Positions 37,159-59,957 of a stretch of 64,000 nucleotides of DNA are shown here, one piece after another (position 1 is the stretch's first letter; every line of letters begins with the position of its first letter). The notes under the pieces are model-generated. The model ran no database searches and was not told the DNA's origin. It saw nothing but the letters and a program-made list of their open reading frames with translations. This DNA is from Gerris lacustris (Eukaryota; Arthropoda; Insecta; Hemiptera; Gerridae). The position numbers were made by a program, and so were the translations under genes. Location of the stretch: contig OX578279.1 of the NCBI GenBank assembly GCA_951217055.1, forward strand, positions 41,317,610-41,381,609, in the 5' to 3' direction.

Positions 37159-38372
37159 AAAAGTGGTTCATTATGCTACACCCCTATACTAACATTTTCA
37201 AGCGAGCTCAATCCGAACTTAAGTGATCACGTGGTCACTGGTCCTTGTCTTATTGGTCTATTCCTTGTCCTTCCGTCCCCACAAACGTTTGTCAACAAAT
37301 CCTTATCAGTAGAGTAGCATTTATTTGATACCCCACACAAAGAAGATTGCTATTGGTTATCTACGAACTGCTACATGTTTATTAACGATGTTACTGCCTT
37401 TAGATAATTGAAGCGAGCGTAAGCGAGCTTCTTACATTCAACGAAATATGCATATTGTCTGTCTGTCTGTGTGTAACGTTTACGTGTCTGACGATAACTT
37501 GAGTAAAAGTTGACCGATTTAGTTTAAATCTGGTATACATCTTCCTTTTACTAATACTCAGGCTAAGTTCGTTGGACAGCGTGATCCGTCCAAGAGTTCG
37601 CGCGCAATGCTCGTGTAAACGTGAGCTTCAAATTTAAAATTGGAATTTCAGGACGGTAAAAAATTCTATCATCACCTATTCGATGAGACGAACATTTTTT
37701 ACAAATAAATTTTTTTAGTAAAACCAACAACGACACTGCTATGAATTAATAGAGATCGCTATTAAAGAAGACCTAAACGTTTAAAATAGAGAAAATAACA
37801 TTTTTACCGATATCATACGTTCTAACCTAATGATTGTAATAAAACTTCATGTACATCGTCTAAAGTACAATTGAAACAAGTATGTCAAATTTCAACTTGA
37901 TACAAGCAGTAGTATTTGAGTAATGAAGTGATACATTTATAATAATTGTTTAAAAGCTATGACGGGTGGTTAAGATTCTTAGAGTCGTGTAGTCTGTAGG
38001 ATTGTTTAGGGAGTAAAGCTTTGTACCGAGTACCCCCACTCTTCCCCACACTACTCTCTTCCACTTATCTTCAACTATGACATTCATCATGATCAACAAA
38101 TTTCAATAGCCAGTATTTTATTGCAATACGCTCGCTTCAATGATAGAGCCACGCGATGCCTAGTTAATAAGGTTAACAACAAACATTAATGTACATATTT
38201 ATAAAGAAAACTGTATTAAAAATAAAAATATTAAATGTCGTAAGAAAATATCACTTATCCTTATCAGCTGATATCAGATAAATTTTGAGTTTTTATCGAG
38301 ATATCGATACTGTTTCACCAAACTGCTGCTTGAAAGTGTTAGTATAGGGGTGTAGCATAATGAACCACTTTT
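37159..38372. mobile_element. Outer inverted-repeat DNA element, hosting a nested one
   Basis: The left end AAAAGTGGTTCATTATGCTA, continuing CACCCCTATACTAACA, is matched by the right end read inward with one mismatch in about 45 bases. TTTGA flanks both sides (37155-37159 and 38371-38375), a possible 5-bp target duplication. The element is split by the element at 37407-38141, and no coding frame remains. Confidence 0.8.
37407..38141. mobile_element. Nested MITE with ATTGAAGCGAGCGTA ends
   Basis: The 15-bp terminal inverted repeats ATTGAAGCGAGCGTA / TACGCTCGCTTCAAT are perfect. GATA lies directly outside both ends, a possible 4-bp target duplication. The left part is homologous to 27478-27890 and, partly, 12427-12600, so this copy gives the borders of that family. 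Confidence 0.75.
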
Positions 38373-41300
38373 TGAGACCCAGATTCTACAGTATTGTTCC
38401 CTCTACCCCTTCTTTGCTCTGAGGTTTTTCTCACCAATAAAGAACTTGAAGACAAAATCTGCACCTTATCTATGATAACAAGATGTTTCAATAAGGAGTG
38501 GCCATTTTGAAGAGGATATAATTTGTTTTATTTGCCCCATGGCATCATCACAAAAAAAACTTACTGAATATTTAGAAAATGTTTTTGCTTAAGTAACCCC
38601 AAACTTTTGTCAAAAGCTTGTAGAAAATGAAAATTCAACAAGAGCTCAATACACTTGTTCACTTAAAGACTGATTATTAGCTTTAAAAAATTGTTTTTGT
38701 CCATATGTTTTATGTCCCCCCAAAATTAAGAATCTTGAACATAACTAATTCAATTAGGGTGGTACACATTTGCAGAATAGCTAAACAAAATATTTATTGA
38801 TATTTTAACAATACTGAAATAAAAGATAAAGCAAACTAAAAAACTAAAAAGGCAGAGACAAACTATAACAGTGTCTTCATTATTACATAGTCTATCAATA
38901 AATAATATGTACAAAATTTTAAAACTTAATAAAATAATATATGTTAATAACTAGTAATGAACTAAAAATTAAAATAATATAGATAAGATGGCCAAAGTTG
39001 GACTTAGATTTTTTTATTTTTTATTATTACTTTATATTTTTATATTCTTACGACTAGATAAAGTATATATAATTATAATGAACATATTTATTAATTTAAT
39101 GTATTGGTAAAAATATTAAATTCATTGTTACCAATATTAAAAAAAGTATTAATAGTTCATAAAATAAAAGTAAAACTAGTTTTAACAACATAAGATGAAA
39201 AGTTTTTTTTTAGACCGTGTTCTTGTATAGCTATTAACCTACGATATAGTAATGCCAAAAACTGGCACCATTGTCAAAGTATTTAGCAATAAACATTTAA
39301 AATAGATTAACTATAATTATATTTTAGCAATACATTACTAATAACTATACTAAATTTTTAACATTAACAATTTGCTGTAAGAAGTTAACTTATATTTTCA
39401 CAGTACTATGGTTATAATAGCATTGAACCATATCATTCTATAATCATCTCATTCAAAGTTACTTAAACTTTATTTACAAAATGCAATGCATTTTTTTTAA
39501 TAGTTTCTTCATATAACATTGAAGATTATACGGTAATGTATTTAAGGAAAGTGAATTTTGAGCTATGTTAATATTTCTTTTAACAATATTAACATAAAAA
39601 AACGAATTTTAAGAATCCTTATGTAACTATGTGTGTAGTGTTAATAAAATATTTAAGGCACACAAAAAAATATGAAAATTAATATGAGCATCAAAATAAA
39701 TGACATTGAACCTTAAAAACCACTTTTCATACTTTTTAAGACGTAGACTAGCACTAGATCTTATATCACTTTACTTCTATACTGGTAATTTCATTTTCAT
39801 ATAAAATTTTATAAATCATCATGCCTTAAGATGATATTTTAAAACTCAGCTTTTTAAAAAAAATGATTTGTTGAAAATTGAATCCCTGATAATAATTTAT
39901 TAACTTTAATTTGAATTACTCTTTCAAATGTTAAATAAGAAAAATTGGTAATTTTAATTGAAACCTAAAATAGTTTTTTCAAGTGTGTGTTATGATTCCC
40001 CTACACCTACATTTATAAATTTTTATTTAGTATATTTTAATATATTTTCATGTTTTTTTTTTTTCTTAAATAGTTGTTTGAGGGAGTAATAAAATAGTGC
40101 TCCTCACTTGCCTGTGTTTTTTTTAAAGCTTATTAATGCCCAAAATTTATCTTATTAATTATGATTTCTTCGTATTTGTAAAATGAGAATTTATTAATAA
40201 ATTGTTATTAAGTGCAAAAATGAGCACAATTTTAAATGCATTGGTTTTTTTAGAGTCTGAAAAATCAAATATGTAACGACATGGCAGTTTGACACGAGGT
40301 GTAAAGTTAATAGAAAATATGGGGATAATACAAGCAGGTAGACTTATAATAATACAACAAAATTTAAACAACACTTTTTTACAGGAAATATGATTTAATA
40401 TTTTGTCGTTTTGTGCTTCTTAATAAATGTAGTTTGAATTTGAAATATTGTCGGGAATTTTCAGAAAAAATATCAACCAATTTATAAAAAAAAGGTTTTC
40501 TTAACTAAATTCTATTTTCCTCTAAATACTTAAAAAGAAAAAAGGTGATTTTGAGTTGTAAAAAAAAAATTATCAACTTACGTATTTTGGCTTAACTAGC
40601 AAATTATTAAAAATAAATATTTCAAATATCATTCATCCATCATTGGCCAACCATGCTATCTACAATTTAAAATTTTCATGTTGAAATAACTTTTTTTTAA
40701 AAAACAATTTTATTATTATAATTTTTTATATCATATGCAAAAATTGTGCTTCATTTTTTGTTTTGTTTTTTATAATGTACTACAGATAAATGCGTTTGTA
40801 TTTCTTTTTTTTTTAACTAATTCAATACATAAACTGAATAAGAAAAAATAAGTATGGTGTAAGCTATAAAAAAGAAAATAATATAACTTTAAAAATAAAT
40901 ACTAAAATAGATATTTAAAATTATGATATTGTATTGTTAAATGAGAGGGTAAGCAGTCTCAAAAAGCTTTTAGTTTTTTGTCTGTCGAAACTTCTACAAA
41001 ACTTGAGAGTACGTTTTTGCGACTCGGGTATTCTCTTCGTAATTTATGTTCTATATCTTAATCTAGAAAAAAAACAATAATTATATACAATATTAATAAT
41101 TTTATCAATTATGGAAAAAAATGTTTTCTTTTTTTTTTTTTTTTTTTTTACTTTTTTCAAATTATTAATATTAAAATATAAAACCAAAATTGTTTTCTAA
41201 TGAGCTGATTTCGTTTATGATATTTACTAGTTCAATGAAAAATAAAAAATAGGTTATCATAAATATATTTTTTAACTAATTTCTGTGTTTCATTTATCGT

Positions 41301-41484
41301 TTAAAAAGTAAATAATTTAAGTATCAATTTCTAAGCCAAGGGTGTATTTTTTGTGTTTGATTCTTCCTTTAATATAAATAGTAAATAGGATTTTTTTTTC
41401 TTGATTTTTATTTTTGGAGTCAAAGGCTGTCTTGTGTTGTTGGTATGAGCCATTGTTTCTTGTGAATTATTTTTGTGTCTTTTT
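38373..41484. other. Non-coding AT-rich stretch
   Basis: No gene was recognised. If the minus-strand exon at 41485-41576 is real, the right part of this stretch would be its 3' untranslated region. Poly-T 41129-41150 is simple sequence. The minus-strand frame 40159-40374 shows no domain. Confidence 0.5.
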
Positions 41485-49768
<8,284 letters not shown>

Positions 49769-52700
49769 CTGTGGAAACAAAATAAAAAAACAAAAATAAT
49801 TAATATTTTTAAGGCAATAAATAAGTATTTTTCTATTTATCTTTAGATAAACTAATAATAATAATAATAATAATAATAATATATTGTTTCTCATCAATTT
49901 TTATCATAAAATAATAAGATGAGAAAATCAAACTTATAACTTCATACATCAATTCAAACCTAGGATCTGAATAACTTAAAGTTGTCCCACATGAGAACGA
50001 ATAGTATTAAGAGAAGGATATAAGTATTGAACCTTAACTTTTGTCATCAACTTAAAAGAGATTGAATCATAGATTTCCATTGATCATCTTATTCATATCA
50101 TTAAACCTGAAGGGATGCAGAGATTTGATCACATAATCACACACAATATTTTTAAATTTAGTAAGTTTGTTAAACACTTCACAAAAGACCTTAGAGTTAA
50201 CACCAAATTAAATTTAAATCATTCACCATTTAACCAATATAACATTGAAACTCTGAAAATTATTAATAAAATCACCAGTTTACCTTATAATATAAAATCA
50301 TCTCTTAAGTGTAGTCTTTTGTATCATAATCTATAATTTCTTTACCAGTAAACTTTTTACTAAAAATTATCCCTCATCTTTCTAAAATCTCTACTGCTTT
50401 TGTGTGAATAATCTACAATCCTCTATATTGAAAGTATCATATACCTATCCATCTATTCTTAAAATTAATAGAATGTTATTACTATTTTTGTGGAAATTCT
50501 AGATTCTTCCAGATGAGTAAAGCAAATATTTACACCTAAAGAATATTTGGTGATAATAAATTCAATATCCTCAATATGGTTTAACCTGGTACATATTATT
50601 GAAATATTTTCTTTGGATGTATAAGAGTTACAGTTACGCTGAATGAAACAAGAATGGTTTCTTTCATAGTAGTTTGGTAAAATCTAAGGTCATTCTTTTT
50701 GGCAGAATGATTGATAGTTTATTAGCTAATTTACAAAAAAGAAAAAATCTAACTAATAAGAATTTCACCCAATAAAACAGTTTTTGAAGATAAAACAACC
50801 TATTATTGAAACATTCACTTTTTTCTATTATTTATAAATTTTAATCAAAGATCATGAAATGAAAACCAACTAAATAAAGTCAGAACTAGCTTACATCATT
50901 CAGATTTACAATTTACAATAACTCAAAAAAGGAAAATAACTGAAGTTAAGGACTCAGTTTAGTAATAACTGATTTTCAAATCTGTATGTAAAATAAGTAA
51001 TTAAGATATGTTAATATCAATTAGATTCAATTATGTATAAAAAGGAGTTCAAACTTAAAAATAAGAATGTGCGGACTAAAAATGTTCTAATGAAAAGTGT
51101 TATTTATAATATTTTAGTTAATTTTTTCAATTGCTGCAAATATGAAATTGTATTTTAACGAGTACAGTTAAACTACTATATAGATAAATAGGCGTCTTAA
51201 TTTATAGATAGATAGGAATTTCATACTTTTTAAGTTCAATAAACACCCTATGCTTTACAAATGGCAAATTATAATAAATTACTTTTACTTATAAAAACTA
51301 ATAAAATACAATTTTATTTAGTTTTTAAAAATTAATTCAAAATCCTGTCAGAAGTTTGTCTTTCTTTAACAGAAAATCATTAGTTAAATTGTTGAAAATT
51401 TGAAAAAAAAGTAATGTATAAGTATATCTTTATTTTAAATCCCCAATACTTATGAAGTTCTGTTTAGAAACATGGCAATGATGAAAAATGAATCTAAAAA
51501 TAAATACATATAAATGATTTAATTATATAAATTATATTATGAAAGAGTGAATAAAAAAATTAATATCAGGCATTAAATTAGTTCAATATATTTTTTCTTT
51601 TTCAATACACTATAAACTTATAAAATTAATAAAAAAAACTAAGAATGTCCAGACATTCCTAACCATCTAATCTATAGACTAAAATGTATAGCAACATAAA
51701 ACCCTGTTACTCATATTGAATTTGCATTGGAAAGAAATAAAATATTTATAAAATGGCAAAACAATTCAATATTTCAAAAGAAAGTTAATAAAAATAATCC
51801 AGGTTGGTTAATATAAAAAATAATATATTGAAAACTAACAATGCTATACACTTTTTTTCAGTACCACAATTATAAAATTAATTGTGGACTACATTATTAG
51901 CAGAATGAAAATTAACAAGGTTCTATATTGAAAAACTCAATGAGTAAACTTGTTTAGAACTTGGTAAAAAGTAAAATTAATGTAGGCGTTAATGGATTTG
52001 ATAGTATTTTAAATTTGGCTTTTGCCGGTGAGTAAAACAGTATAAGGTAATTTGTTAGTTCAATATCATATTGGGAAATGCTGGTCTGATATCAGTACAG
52101 AACCAGGTGTTTTTCCTCATGCTAATCTCTTGTAGCATCACTTTCAGTTAGAGTGTAACCCACTTAAGCTTCTTAGGTGGCACAATTGAACTCTTTATTT
52201 GTATCTTTAAAATAAAGAACGATTATCTATTTTACTTTAGAATCAATAATGTAAAGCTTAAAATAAATATTTATTGGATTACTACTAAATAATTTAAGAG
52301 AACTCTTCAAATGTGGTATAAGTGAAATAATTACACTAATACACGACATAATTAAAGGTTATTGTGGTTTTGACAATCAAGTTTACTCTTTGGGTTTTAT
52401 TTGGTACAAGTTTCACAACATCTACACCAACCTAACCATAATAACAATAAACCCTAGGACAAAAACCAGTGCATTGTGTTAAAATATTTGTAATAAACGT
52501 CCATCCATGCCTAGAAAATTCATATCATAAAATTAGTATTAAAGAGAAAAGGAGACAGAGAAATAAAAAAAAATGGTGCATTATGTATCTACATGTTATT
52601 ACAAGCTTAAAATAACAGACAACCACAAAAACTAATCAAACTCAGCCTGTAAAATATAGTTTTATTGTATTAAAAGCTTCTACAATGAAGAAATCTTCAA

Positions 52701-52770
52701 ATATATGTAGTGGTTAAATAATTTATTTCTGATTTTTCATGAAAATTTAATTTAAGTATGCTTTTATATA

Positions 52771-52771
<1 letters not shown>
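49769..52771. other. Non-coding AT-rich stretch
   Basis: It contains a (TAA) microsatellite at about 49852-49881. No supported gene. The 73-codon frame at 50115 is not recognisable. Confidence 0.5.

Positions 52772-52802
<31 letters not shown>
52772..52802. repeat. Poly-A run of about 30
   Basis: Follows ATATATAAA. It may be simple sequence or the tail of a lost retroposon. Confidence 0.85.
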
Positions 52803-52803
<1 letters not shown>

Positions 52804-54593
52804 ATTAAAAAATCTCTGATTTATTTATTTACTCACATACTAATTTAACAGCAAAAGGGTTTGCGATATTAATTTTTTTTTTTAATCAATTTTCTTATTT
52901 CACAAAGCATTACTTACCAGAAGTAGAAAAAGAGGGACTTTATTAAAATTTTATCAGACAGTTAGGCTGAGCAGCTTTATTTAACAGATTCAATTTACAG
53001 TAAAAAAAGAAAATACAAATCTACTTTCTATCATGCAGAATAAAAAAACTACAACTAAAAATAATTCAACAATAATTAAGTAAATATGTGCAAATGAACT
53101 TAAAGGCATGGACTATGCAATATTTATAGTTTTGTGGAAAAAATATTAATCGATGTTTTAACAAGTATGAGTTACATTGGTGAAATCATTGTCTAAAGAG
53201 AGAGGTAAGAATGTTTACCACCCTAGACACTGAACCCAAATATGTTTTTGGGGGTTTCACTTCCAGTTTGTATCAAATAATAGTTTAGGTCACCCAAGTA
53301 TTTTTGGAGTCTTGACTTAGATTGCAGAAGAAACACTTTCAATCTCTTATTTATATTAATATCCTCATAAATCTTGTTGAAAAAAAATAATGAATGCTTG
53401 GTACTATTATTTCAGCATTCTTAGATTATTTTATTATCGAGATTTTCTTAGACATAAAATAATTTGTACCAAAACATATAAAAGTAACAAAATTGGTGTT
53501 TAGCTCTCTTTAGCAACCAGTAAGCTGTCCAAATAATTTGTCCGCCATTTAGGAAACAAAAAGTCCATTGTCAAAAGATCTTGTAGAAGAGACCAGACCT
53601 ATCAGAGGTCGGTAAAATTATATTTTGGAAAGAAAATCGAGCCCACTAAATACATCATTTTTAAGGGCAATAATATGGGGTAAATTAAAGTAAGAATTAG
53701 ACAAATATAAAAATTTATTCATACACATTAGAGGTAGACCCCTTAAGGAGCATGGCCATCTTCAAGAGATTTTAGAGGAATTAATCCAATTTCAGGAATA
53801 TGAAGACTTAATAGACCATAAAATTATATATTAATCCAAGATGCCGTCAAGTGCATAACAGGTGAGAAAATGAAAGGAAATTTTGCATGGATAATAGTTT
53901 AAAGAAAGCGTAATGAAAACCACAGGCATGAAATCAGTCGAAATGAGGATTAATTTACATACCAGATAGTTATAGGCTTTTTAAGGCTCGGACCACCAGG
54001 CAAGTGAGATTTTTTTGTTAAAAAAAAGAATTACAAACACAAAAAATTACATAATGTCAAACCCATACAACTGCAGTTCAAAATTTAATCAACATTGGTA
54101 TAATAAAATTTATATATATTTTTAAAAAATAAGAGAAAGAAAAGAATGAGATGATTAACTGATAATAAAAAACAAACTTAACTATGAATGAAATTATGTT
54201 AACCAACAAAAATTAATAAATGGAACTAAACAGAACAGGGGTTTATAATAATTTTTTGAAATTGTTAAGAAAATTATCAAATTTTATAAATATTTAACTG
54301 CATGAATGCAGATAATAACCGAATTATAAACATATTTTTGTAAAAGAATTTATGACCTATTACATTTAAATAAGATTGTTTAAATAAGGGGAACATTTAA
54401 TTAAAACTGATGTTTTCAATTATTATGAGACTGTGCAGAGAAAAAGCAAAGTAACACTAGATATTATGGATACCTTCTAAGAGTCCAATGTATTAATTAT
54501 ATGGTCCAAATGAATCAGTATGTAAAAAATCTTTAGCTTGAGAAAAAGCAATAAACCTTTGAAAAATTTCCCTAATTCACTTTTCTTTCTGTA
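52803..54593. other. Non-coding stretch with one peptide-like patch
   Basis: A plus-strand frame of about 45 codons ending near 53836 has protein-like composition (see findings) but no start or firm splice site. Otherwise nothing is seen. Confidence 0.4.
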
Positions 54594-54903
54594 AAGCCGA
54601 GGACACACTCATGTCCAGTTTGGCCTAATTTGTTCCAAGTAGTAAGTTTGGCTGCTCCACCATTGGCAATGATCATCAAATGTTGGAGGCTGGAAGTATT
54701 GGAAGGCTGGTCGAAGAGCCTTTCAGCCCCCACCCTAAGTCAAAGGAGGCGCCTTCTTTACCAAGGAACATTTTTTGGCCAGACTGAGCATGTGTGCAGT
54801 TAGCCTATACCTCTTCCATTGCAGAAGGGGGAGGCAATACATTAGAAGCAAATATTTGCAAATGACTATTGGACCAGGCTGGACATTAGTGTGGCCCTAG
54901 CTT
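54594..54903. mobile_element. MITE, 310 bp, TA-flanked
   Basis: The left end AAGCCGAGGACACACTCATG and the right end read inward AAGCTAGGGCCACACTAATG are terminal inverted repeats that continue as TCCAG(T/C)(T/C)TGG. TA lies outside both ends. It is GC-richer than its surroundings and has no frame. The ends are similar in style to those at 5651-5861. Confidence 0.75.
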
Positions 54904-55747
54904 TAGCCAAAGCATGTGCCTATTATTTGCAAAACAAAATGGTAGTAGAGTGTGACATTTAGCAAATCACATTTTGACTCAGATAAAATCAATTTTAAAG
55001 AATAAAAGTAATCAGTAAATTATCAAACCAAAATTAAAATGAATACAAACTGGTTTAACTGTTATCATTACTGGTCAGTTAGCATAGTTAGTAAATTGTC
55101 ATAATTAATTTTTTCAGTTGTCAGTTTATTAAGAATAAGAAGTTAAGCCATCATAAACTAATTTACACTTGTTTTGGATTGACAATAAATTGATTATGTT
55201 TACCTTTAAAATTTGTATCAGGAAAAAGAAAATAACTTAGTTCATTTTCTTTATTTATGGTTTAACAGCAAAAATTATTAATGCAAATAATGATTAAAGA
55301 CACTATAATGAATTTAAATATATTCCTAATTTTTAAAAAATGTATGCTTTTGGCTTAAAGTCGAAAAAATATTAATTCTAAAAGCAATGTGTATGGAAAG
55401 TGATAGGATGCTAAAATATTATACATTTTTAATGTACAATACAAATACAATAATAGGATGTGGATATGAAGCAAGTATTTTGAATATCAAGGCTCAAAAT
55501 TTAACTTTTACAACCTAAACTAATTTCCATGAAAACTTCACTATTAGTAGAGAAGTATCTATCACTAAGTTAGAATAGGATTTAAGGGCTCTGTCATAAC
55601 TATCCTCAAAATTGAGGGAAATCTTAGGATTGGGGGATCTTTGTAGTTTCAAAGGCTTCTCAGCTGTTTAAAAAAATTTAGATTTTCTCCCACACCTATA
55701 CTAAAACATTTAAGAGTTTTGGCATTTCCAAATTAAAAACATCCTAG
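54904..55747. other. Non-coding AT-rich stretch
   Basis: Nothing recognised. Confidence 0.45.
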
Positions 55748-56979
55748 TATAGAGATTATTTGTAATCACAGCATGGCGTAAGCTTTCGATAATTTATTCG
55801 ATTCGGTTTGTTATGTTCCTTTTCCTTATCACATGTTATCAATCCCATGTAATTTGAATGAGGGAATTTTTATAACTTTTTTGATAATTAATTATTAAAT
55901 TATTACTGATTTATAAGACTTCTCACCCTTTGAATGATATTATACTAAGTCTATTTTAACAATGTAAGATAAGAAAACAATTTAAAAAAAAACGTTCTGG
56001 TGGTTTAAAATAAGTATAATTGTGAGTGTGTTCTATTGAATTGATACCGTACACGTCCGTTCTTATTTATTGTTTATTTTTTAAATGGTTTTTTCTATTT
56101 TAGTTTGTATATTATGTCTGCCACCTCCTCGAGCGTTATAAAAATTTTATCTATACTTGATTTTTTTCGGAGGAGAAAGCTATTCTGCGAAAAAGTATGT
56201 CAGAGTACCTAGTAATGTTAAGTTATTCAATTAGTTTTGCTTATAAAAATTTTAAACAAGTATATATGCGACGTACTCATTTCTTATATTATTATACTCG
56301 TTATTATAGATAACAAAAAATACACAAATAATGATAGTAATAACAGTCTGCTCTTTGTCTCGTCATCAACGTCTTTTTCCTAGGCTGGTCAGTGATCTAT
56401 TGTATAGTATATATATCATGTTCCAACATCGGTGAAATATAATGCACATTCTAAGTAACCAGGAACAAAATATTATTAGCAAATAATTTTTTATTACCTG
56501 GCAGATTAAGAATCATTATCTTTATCTACAAGTCCTGTATCCTGAGTATACTTCATTGAGTTTCAAAACTTAAGGAAAATTTATTTTCGGACATTCGGAC
56601 ACACAATATGAACACGAACACACCCTGTGAATTTTTATGGCACCAGGAAATACGAAAAATCAAGTATAAAGATTAATAACTAAAATAGCTGTTTTGTTGA
56701 TATGACCCTTCACACAAGTACTCATTTTAAACAACTAAAATAAAAGTTTTTTTAATGTTTTGCTAATTGCACTCGTTAAAATAGACTTAGTATATTAACG
56801 TTCAAAGGGTAAAAAGTCTTAGACATCAGTAATAATTTAGTAATTAATTATATAAAAGTTGACTTAAAAAACGCCATTAGAATTATATTGGGCTGATAAC
56901 AAGTGATAAGAAAAAGGAACAACAAACACTGAGTTAAATTTTCGAAAGCTTTTGTGACGTCACAATAATCATGTCTATA
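55748..56979. mobile_element. DNA element with about 220-bp inverted arms
   Basis: Both ends start TATAGA. The arms 55748-55968 and 56777-56979 share, in opposite orientation, AAGCTTTCGA, TTCCTTTT(C/T)CTTATCAC, TGTTATCA, AATTATTACTGAT and ATACTAAGTCTATTTTAAC. There is no transposase. The long arms fit a Mutator-like or fold-back element, but I found no clear target duplication. Confidence 0.75.
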
Positions 56980-59048
56980 GCTAAAGAGAACCTAAGCAAC
57001 ACTGATAGTCCAGGGGAAAGCCCAGGGACGTCCTTTGAATGGTAGTACTATTTGGGAAGTTACCAGAGGATATTAATTTACTATGAAGAACTTCCATTTT
57101 CGCATACAACTACTTAGTCTGTTGATTGAAACATAGCTAATATGTAATATCTTACTCATCATATTATATCAATTTAGTTTTTAAAGAATATTTTATAACA
57201 TTGGATTTTAATAAAGAGAAAAGTTAAAGTTTCGAAGACATGAATCAGGTTTTAATAAGAGAATTTTATTTACATAAAATATTATTATAAGCTCAGATGG
57301 TTTCACTGTTTAGTATACTTTGACTAAGCAGAAGTATTACAATTTCAACAAGCTTGAAAGCAGGTTGGCTTATACAAGTATATAAAGACAAAATGGCTTT
57401 AAAATGTATGCAAAGTACTCCTAGTTTAATGAGAAGTTATAATAAACCACTTTCCTTTGGTTTGTTTTTAAATTATTTTGCTAAGAAGGAAAGAATGAAT
57501 ATTAGTACAAAAAGCAGTTAATGAAAATGAAGAAGGATCTAAGTTAATCTAAAAAAGAATCGCTTCCAACTTACCTTTTTAAGTTGCAAAAACCAAATGG
57601 TTTATAGGATATTTGTATAAAAATAAATTTATTCATTTATTGGATGAATAAGAAACCTACCATATCTTCAAAATACCTGAATATCATACTCGTATATTGG
57701 AAATGGTTTGTTAAACAGAAGAATGCACTTGAAATGCAGTACCATAATAAAATGCAGCAATCATGTTACTAATAACAAGTTTTTTCTAGCAATTTGTTAT
57801 TATAATGACTGCATTAAGAAAGTTCATCCATGATAAACCATAATTGATAAAACATTAAATTGTTCTTTTGTTTAACAAACTGAAATTTCATTAGGTTTAA
57901 AATTTAGGTATTCCAAAAAGTAAGCAGTGAAAGTAAAATTTTGAGCCAGGATGATGAAAATATCAAAAACTTGCAACAATTTAACTCATCTATTATCTAT
58001 GATTTTTTGTTTCATTAACTTAAAGTTAAGTGTCACAGTGATTCTCTATAATAAAGCACTACCTAAAAATTGAATTCTATTCCATATAACTTAGATGATA
58101 GTGAACCACCACCAGTGAAAAGATTTTATATAATAAAAACAAACAAAAAACATACCCATGAGGCTCCATTATATTAAAAATTAAATTATTTAGTTCAGTT
58201 TTATGTCAGTATGTATATGTACAGTATGTAATGAGGTTTATTTGAAAATATAATTACACTGTACAGTCTAGTTTCAGGATATATTTTGGAACTCGAGTAA
58301 TTCTAAAAATACCTTTTTTTTATGTGTATTTTTATTAAAATACTTATCCACTTCACCTACCTACACTTCTACCCAGCCTAAAAATGAACAGTACCCAACT
58401 GTATTTAATTAATAATAACCTATAGATAAAAACAATGCATGCAAATATACATATTGATTGGAATCTTAGGAAAATACAAAAATTCCATTAGATTACGATA
58501 AAAAAATAAACAATATAGTGGTTTGACTATAAACCTTATTTTAACATAGTCATCATAAATAATAACTGGAATAGTGATTCGTATATATTTAAAACAATGA
58601 TCAAAACTACTAATTCTTGTCTGAAAAACTTATTTAAGACTTTGTTTTCTTATCTAAAAGTACATTTTTATATTTGTGAATATGTAAAGTTTGCCTAATT
58701 GAGGTAAAACATGGAGCAAAATATCGTAATGAAATCCTAATACTTCATTTTTGTTCACTAAGATGCTCCAAGGTTTTAACTCAAACAATATAAACACAAT
58801 TTCCATAAAATCGACTTTAAATATATCCTATCTTCCTAGACATTTAATTCAGTTTTATGCTCATAACAATAGCTGGAGTCTCCCTTTTTTTTAAACATCT
58901 TCTATGTAATATTTTATTGGATATTTCTTTTTTATTGAATAAGCTTAGTGATATTTCTCAGGAAAATGTAAAACATCATCGGGTTATAAACTTTTTGAAA
59001 ATTGTCACAATAGATTTCTCTAAAATATTTATTTGACAAAAAGCCCTC
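56980..59048. other. Non-coding AT-rich stretch
   Basis: No gene, RNA or repeat pair was recognised. Confidence 0.5.
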
Positions 59049-59056
59049 CATATAAT

Positions 59057-59957
59057 CATAGGCGGCTCTAGAATAATATATTTGGGGGGGCTAACACTGC
59101 CAGGGTGTGTGGGGGCATGAAACACCCCCCCCCCCTTCATTGGAAGTATCTTTAGAAAGCCAAAGTCACCATATTTAAACTGTAGGTTACAGACTTTAGA
59201 TACAACAAAACTTACAAACTTTACTGTACGGTTACAAACTTAAGATACAAACAATGAACAGTATTTTATGGCTTTCAAATGGTGGAATCTGATTTATTTA
59301 AAGTTAAACCATTCAAAAGTTTAAAGAAATACATTTTTTAAAGTTTTGAACAGCGGACATTTGTAACTGCCACAGAGCATTCATTAAAGCCAACAAAATC
59401 ATCCAAGCTATTAACAAATAATAATTGTTGTGCTAAGTTTAGAGGATTGGTAATTCTTTACTTTAGTACCTTAGGAATTTTTAAATTATCTCTTTTCCGT
59501 TTTCAACTAACTTTAAAGAATAGGTTATTTTCGAGAACGCCGTTTTCGGGGTTTTTATTTGTTCAAAATTGGTGGGGTTTGCAGTAATTTTGGGTTGATA
59601 TTCCAAATATATTTTTTCTTTCCTATTTAAAACAACCTAGCTCTCGAACCCGAAGAAAAACCTTACTCGCGGCGTTTACTGAGAACGCACAGAAAATGGC
59701 ATTTCCGCGGGAAAAATACGTCTTCCTAAAAATTGTTATAAAATGTAATAAAAAATAAAAAAGGAATAATTTATCAAAGTGATTTTGATTTCTATTGATT
59801 AGCTTTTAGAGAGCGATAAATGTGCAATAACAATTTGAACTAACTAATAAATATATTTTTAATTTCACTTTTACAAAATATAGCTTGAGGGAATGTTTGT
59901 TGTGAAAATGTTTGGAGGGGCTTAGCCCCCCCAAGCCCATACCTTCGGCCGCCTATG
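59057..59957. mobile_element. hAT-like MITE, 901 bp, with perfect 8-bp target duplication
   Basis: The ends CATAGGCGGC / GCCGCCTATG are perfect over 10 bp. Further in, TTTGGGGGGGCTAA (left) is matched by CTTGGGGGGGCTAA read from the right. CATATAAT stands directly outside both ends (59049-59056 and 59958-59965). The 8-bp duplication and CA-G-start ends fit the hAT superfamily. The interior has no transposase frame. Confidence 0.88.

Noticed and set aside
50115..50336. 73-codon plus-strand frame
   Set aside because: Lys/Asn/Ile-rich content typical of translated AT-rich DNA, no domain, no splice or promoter context.
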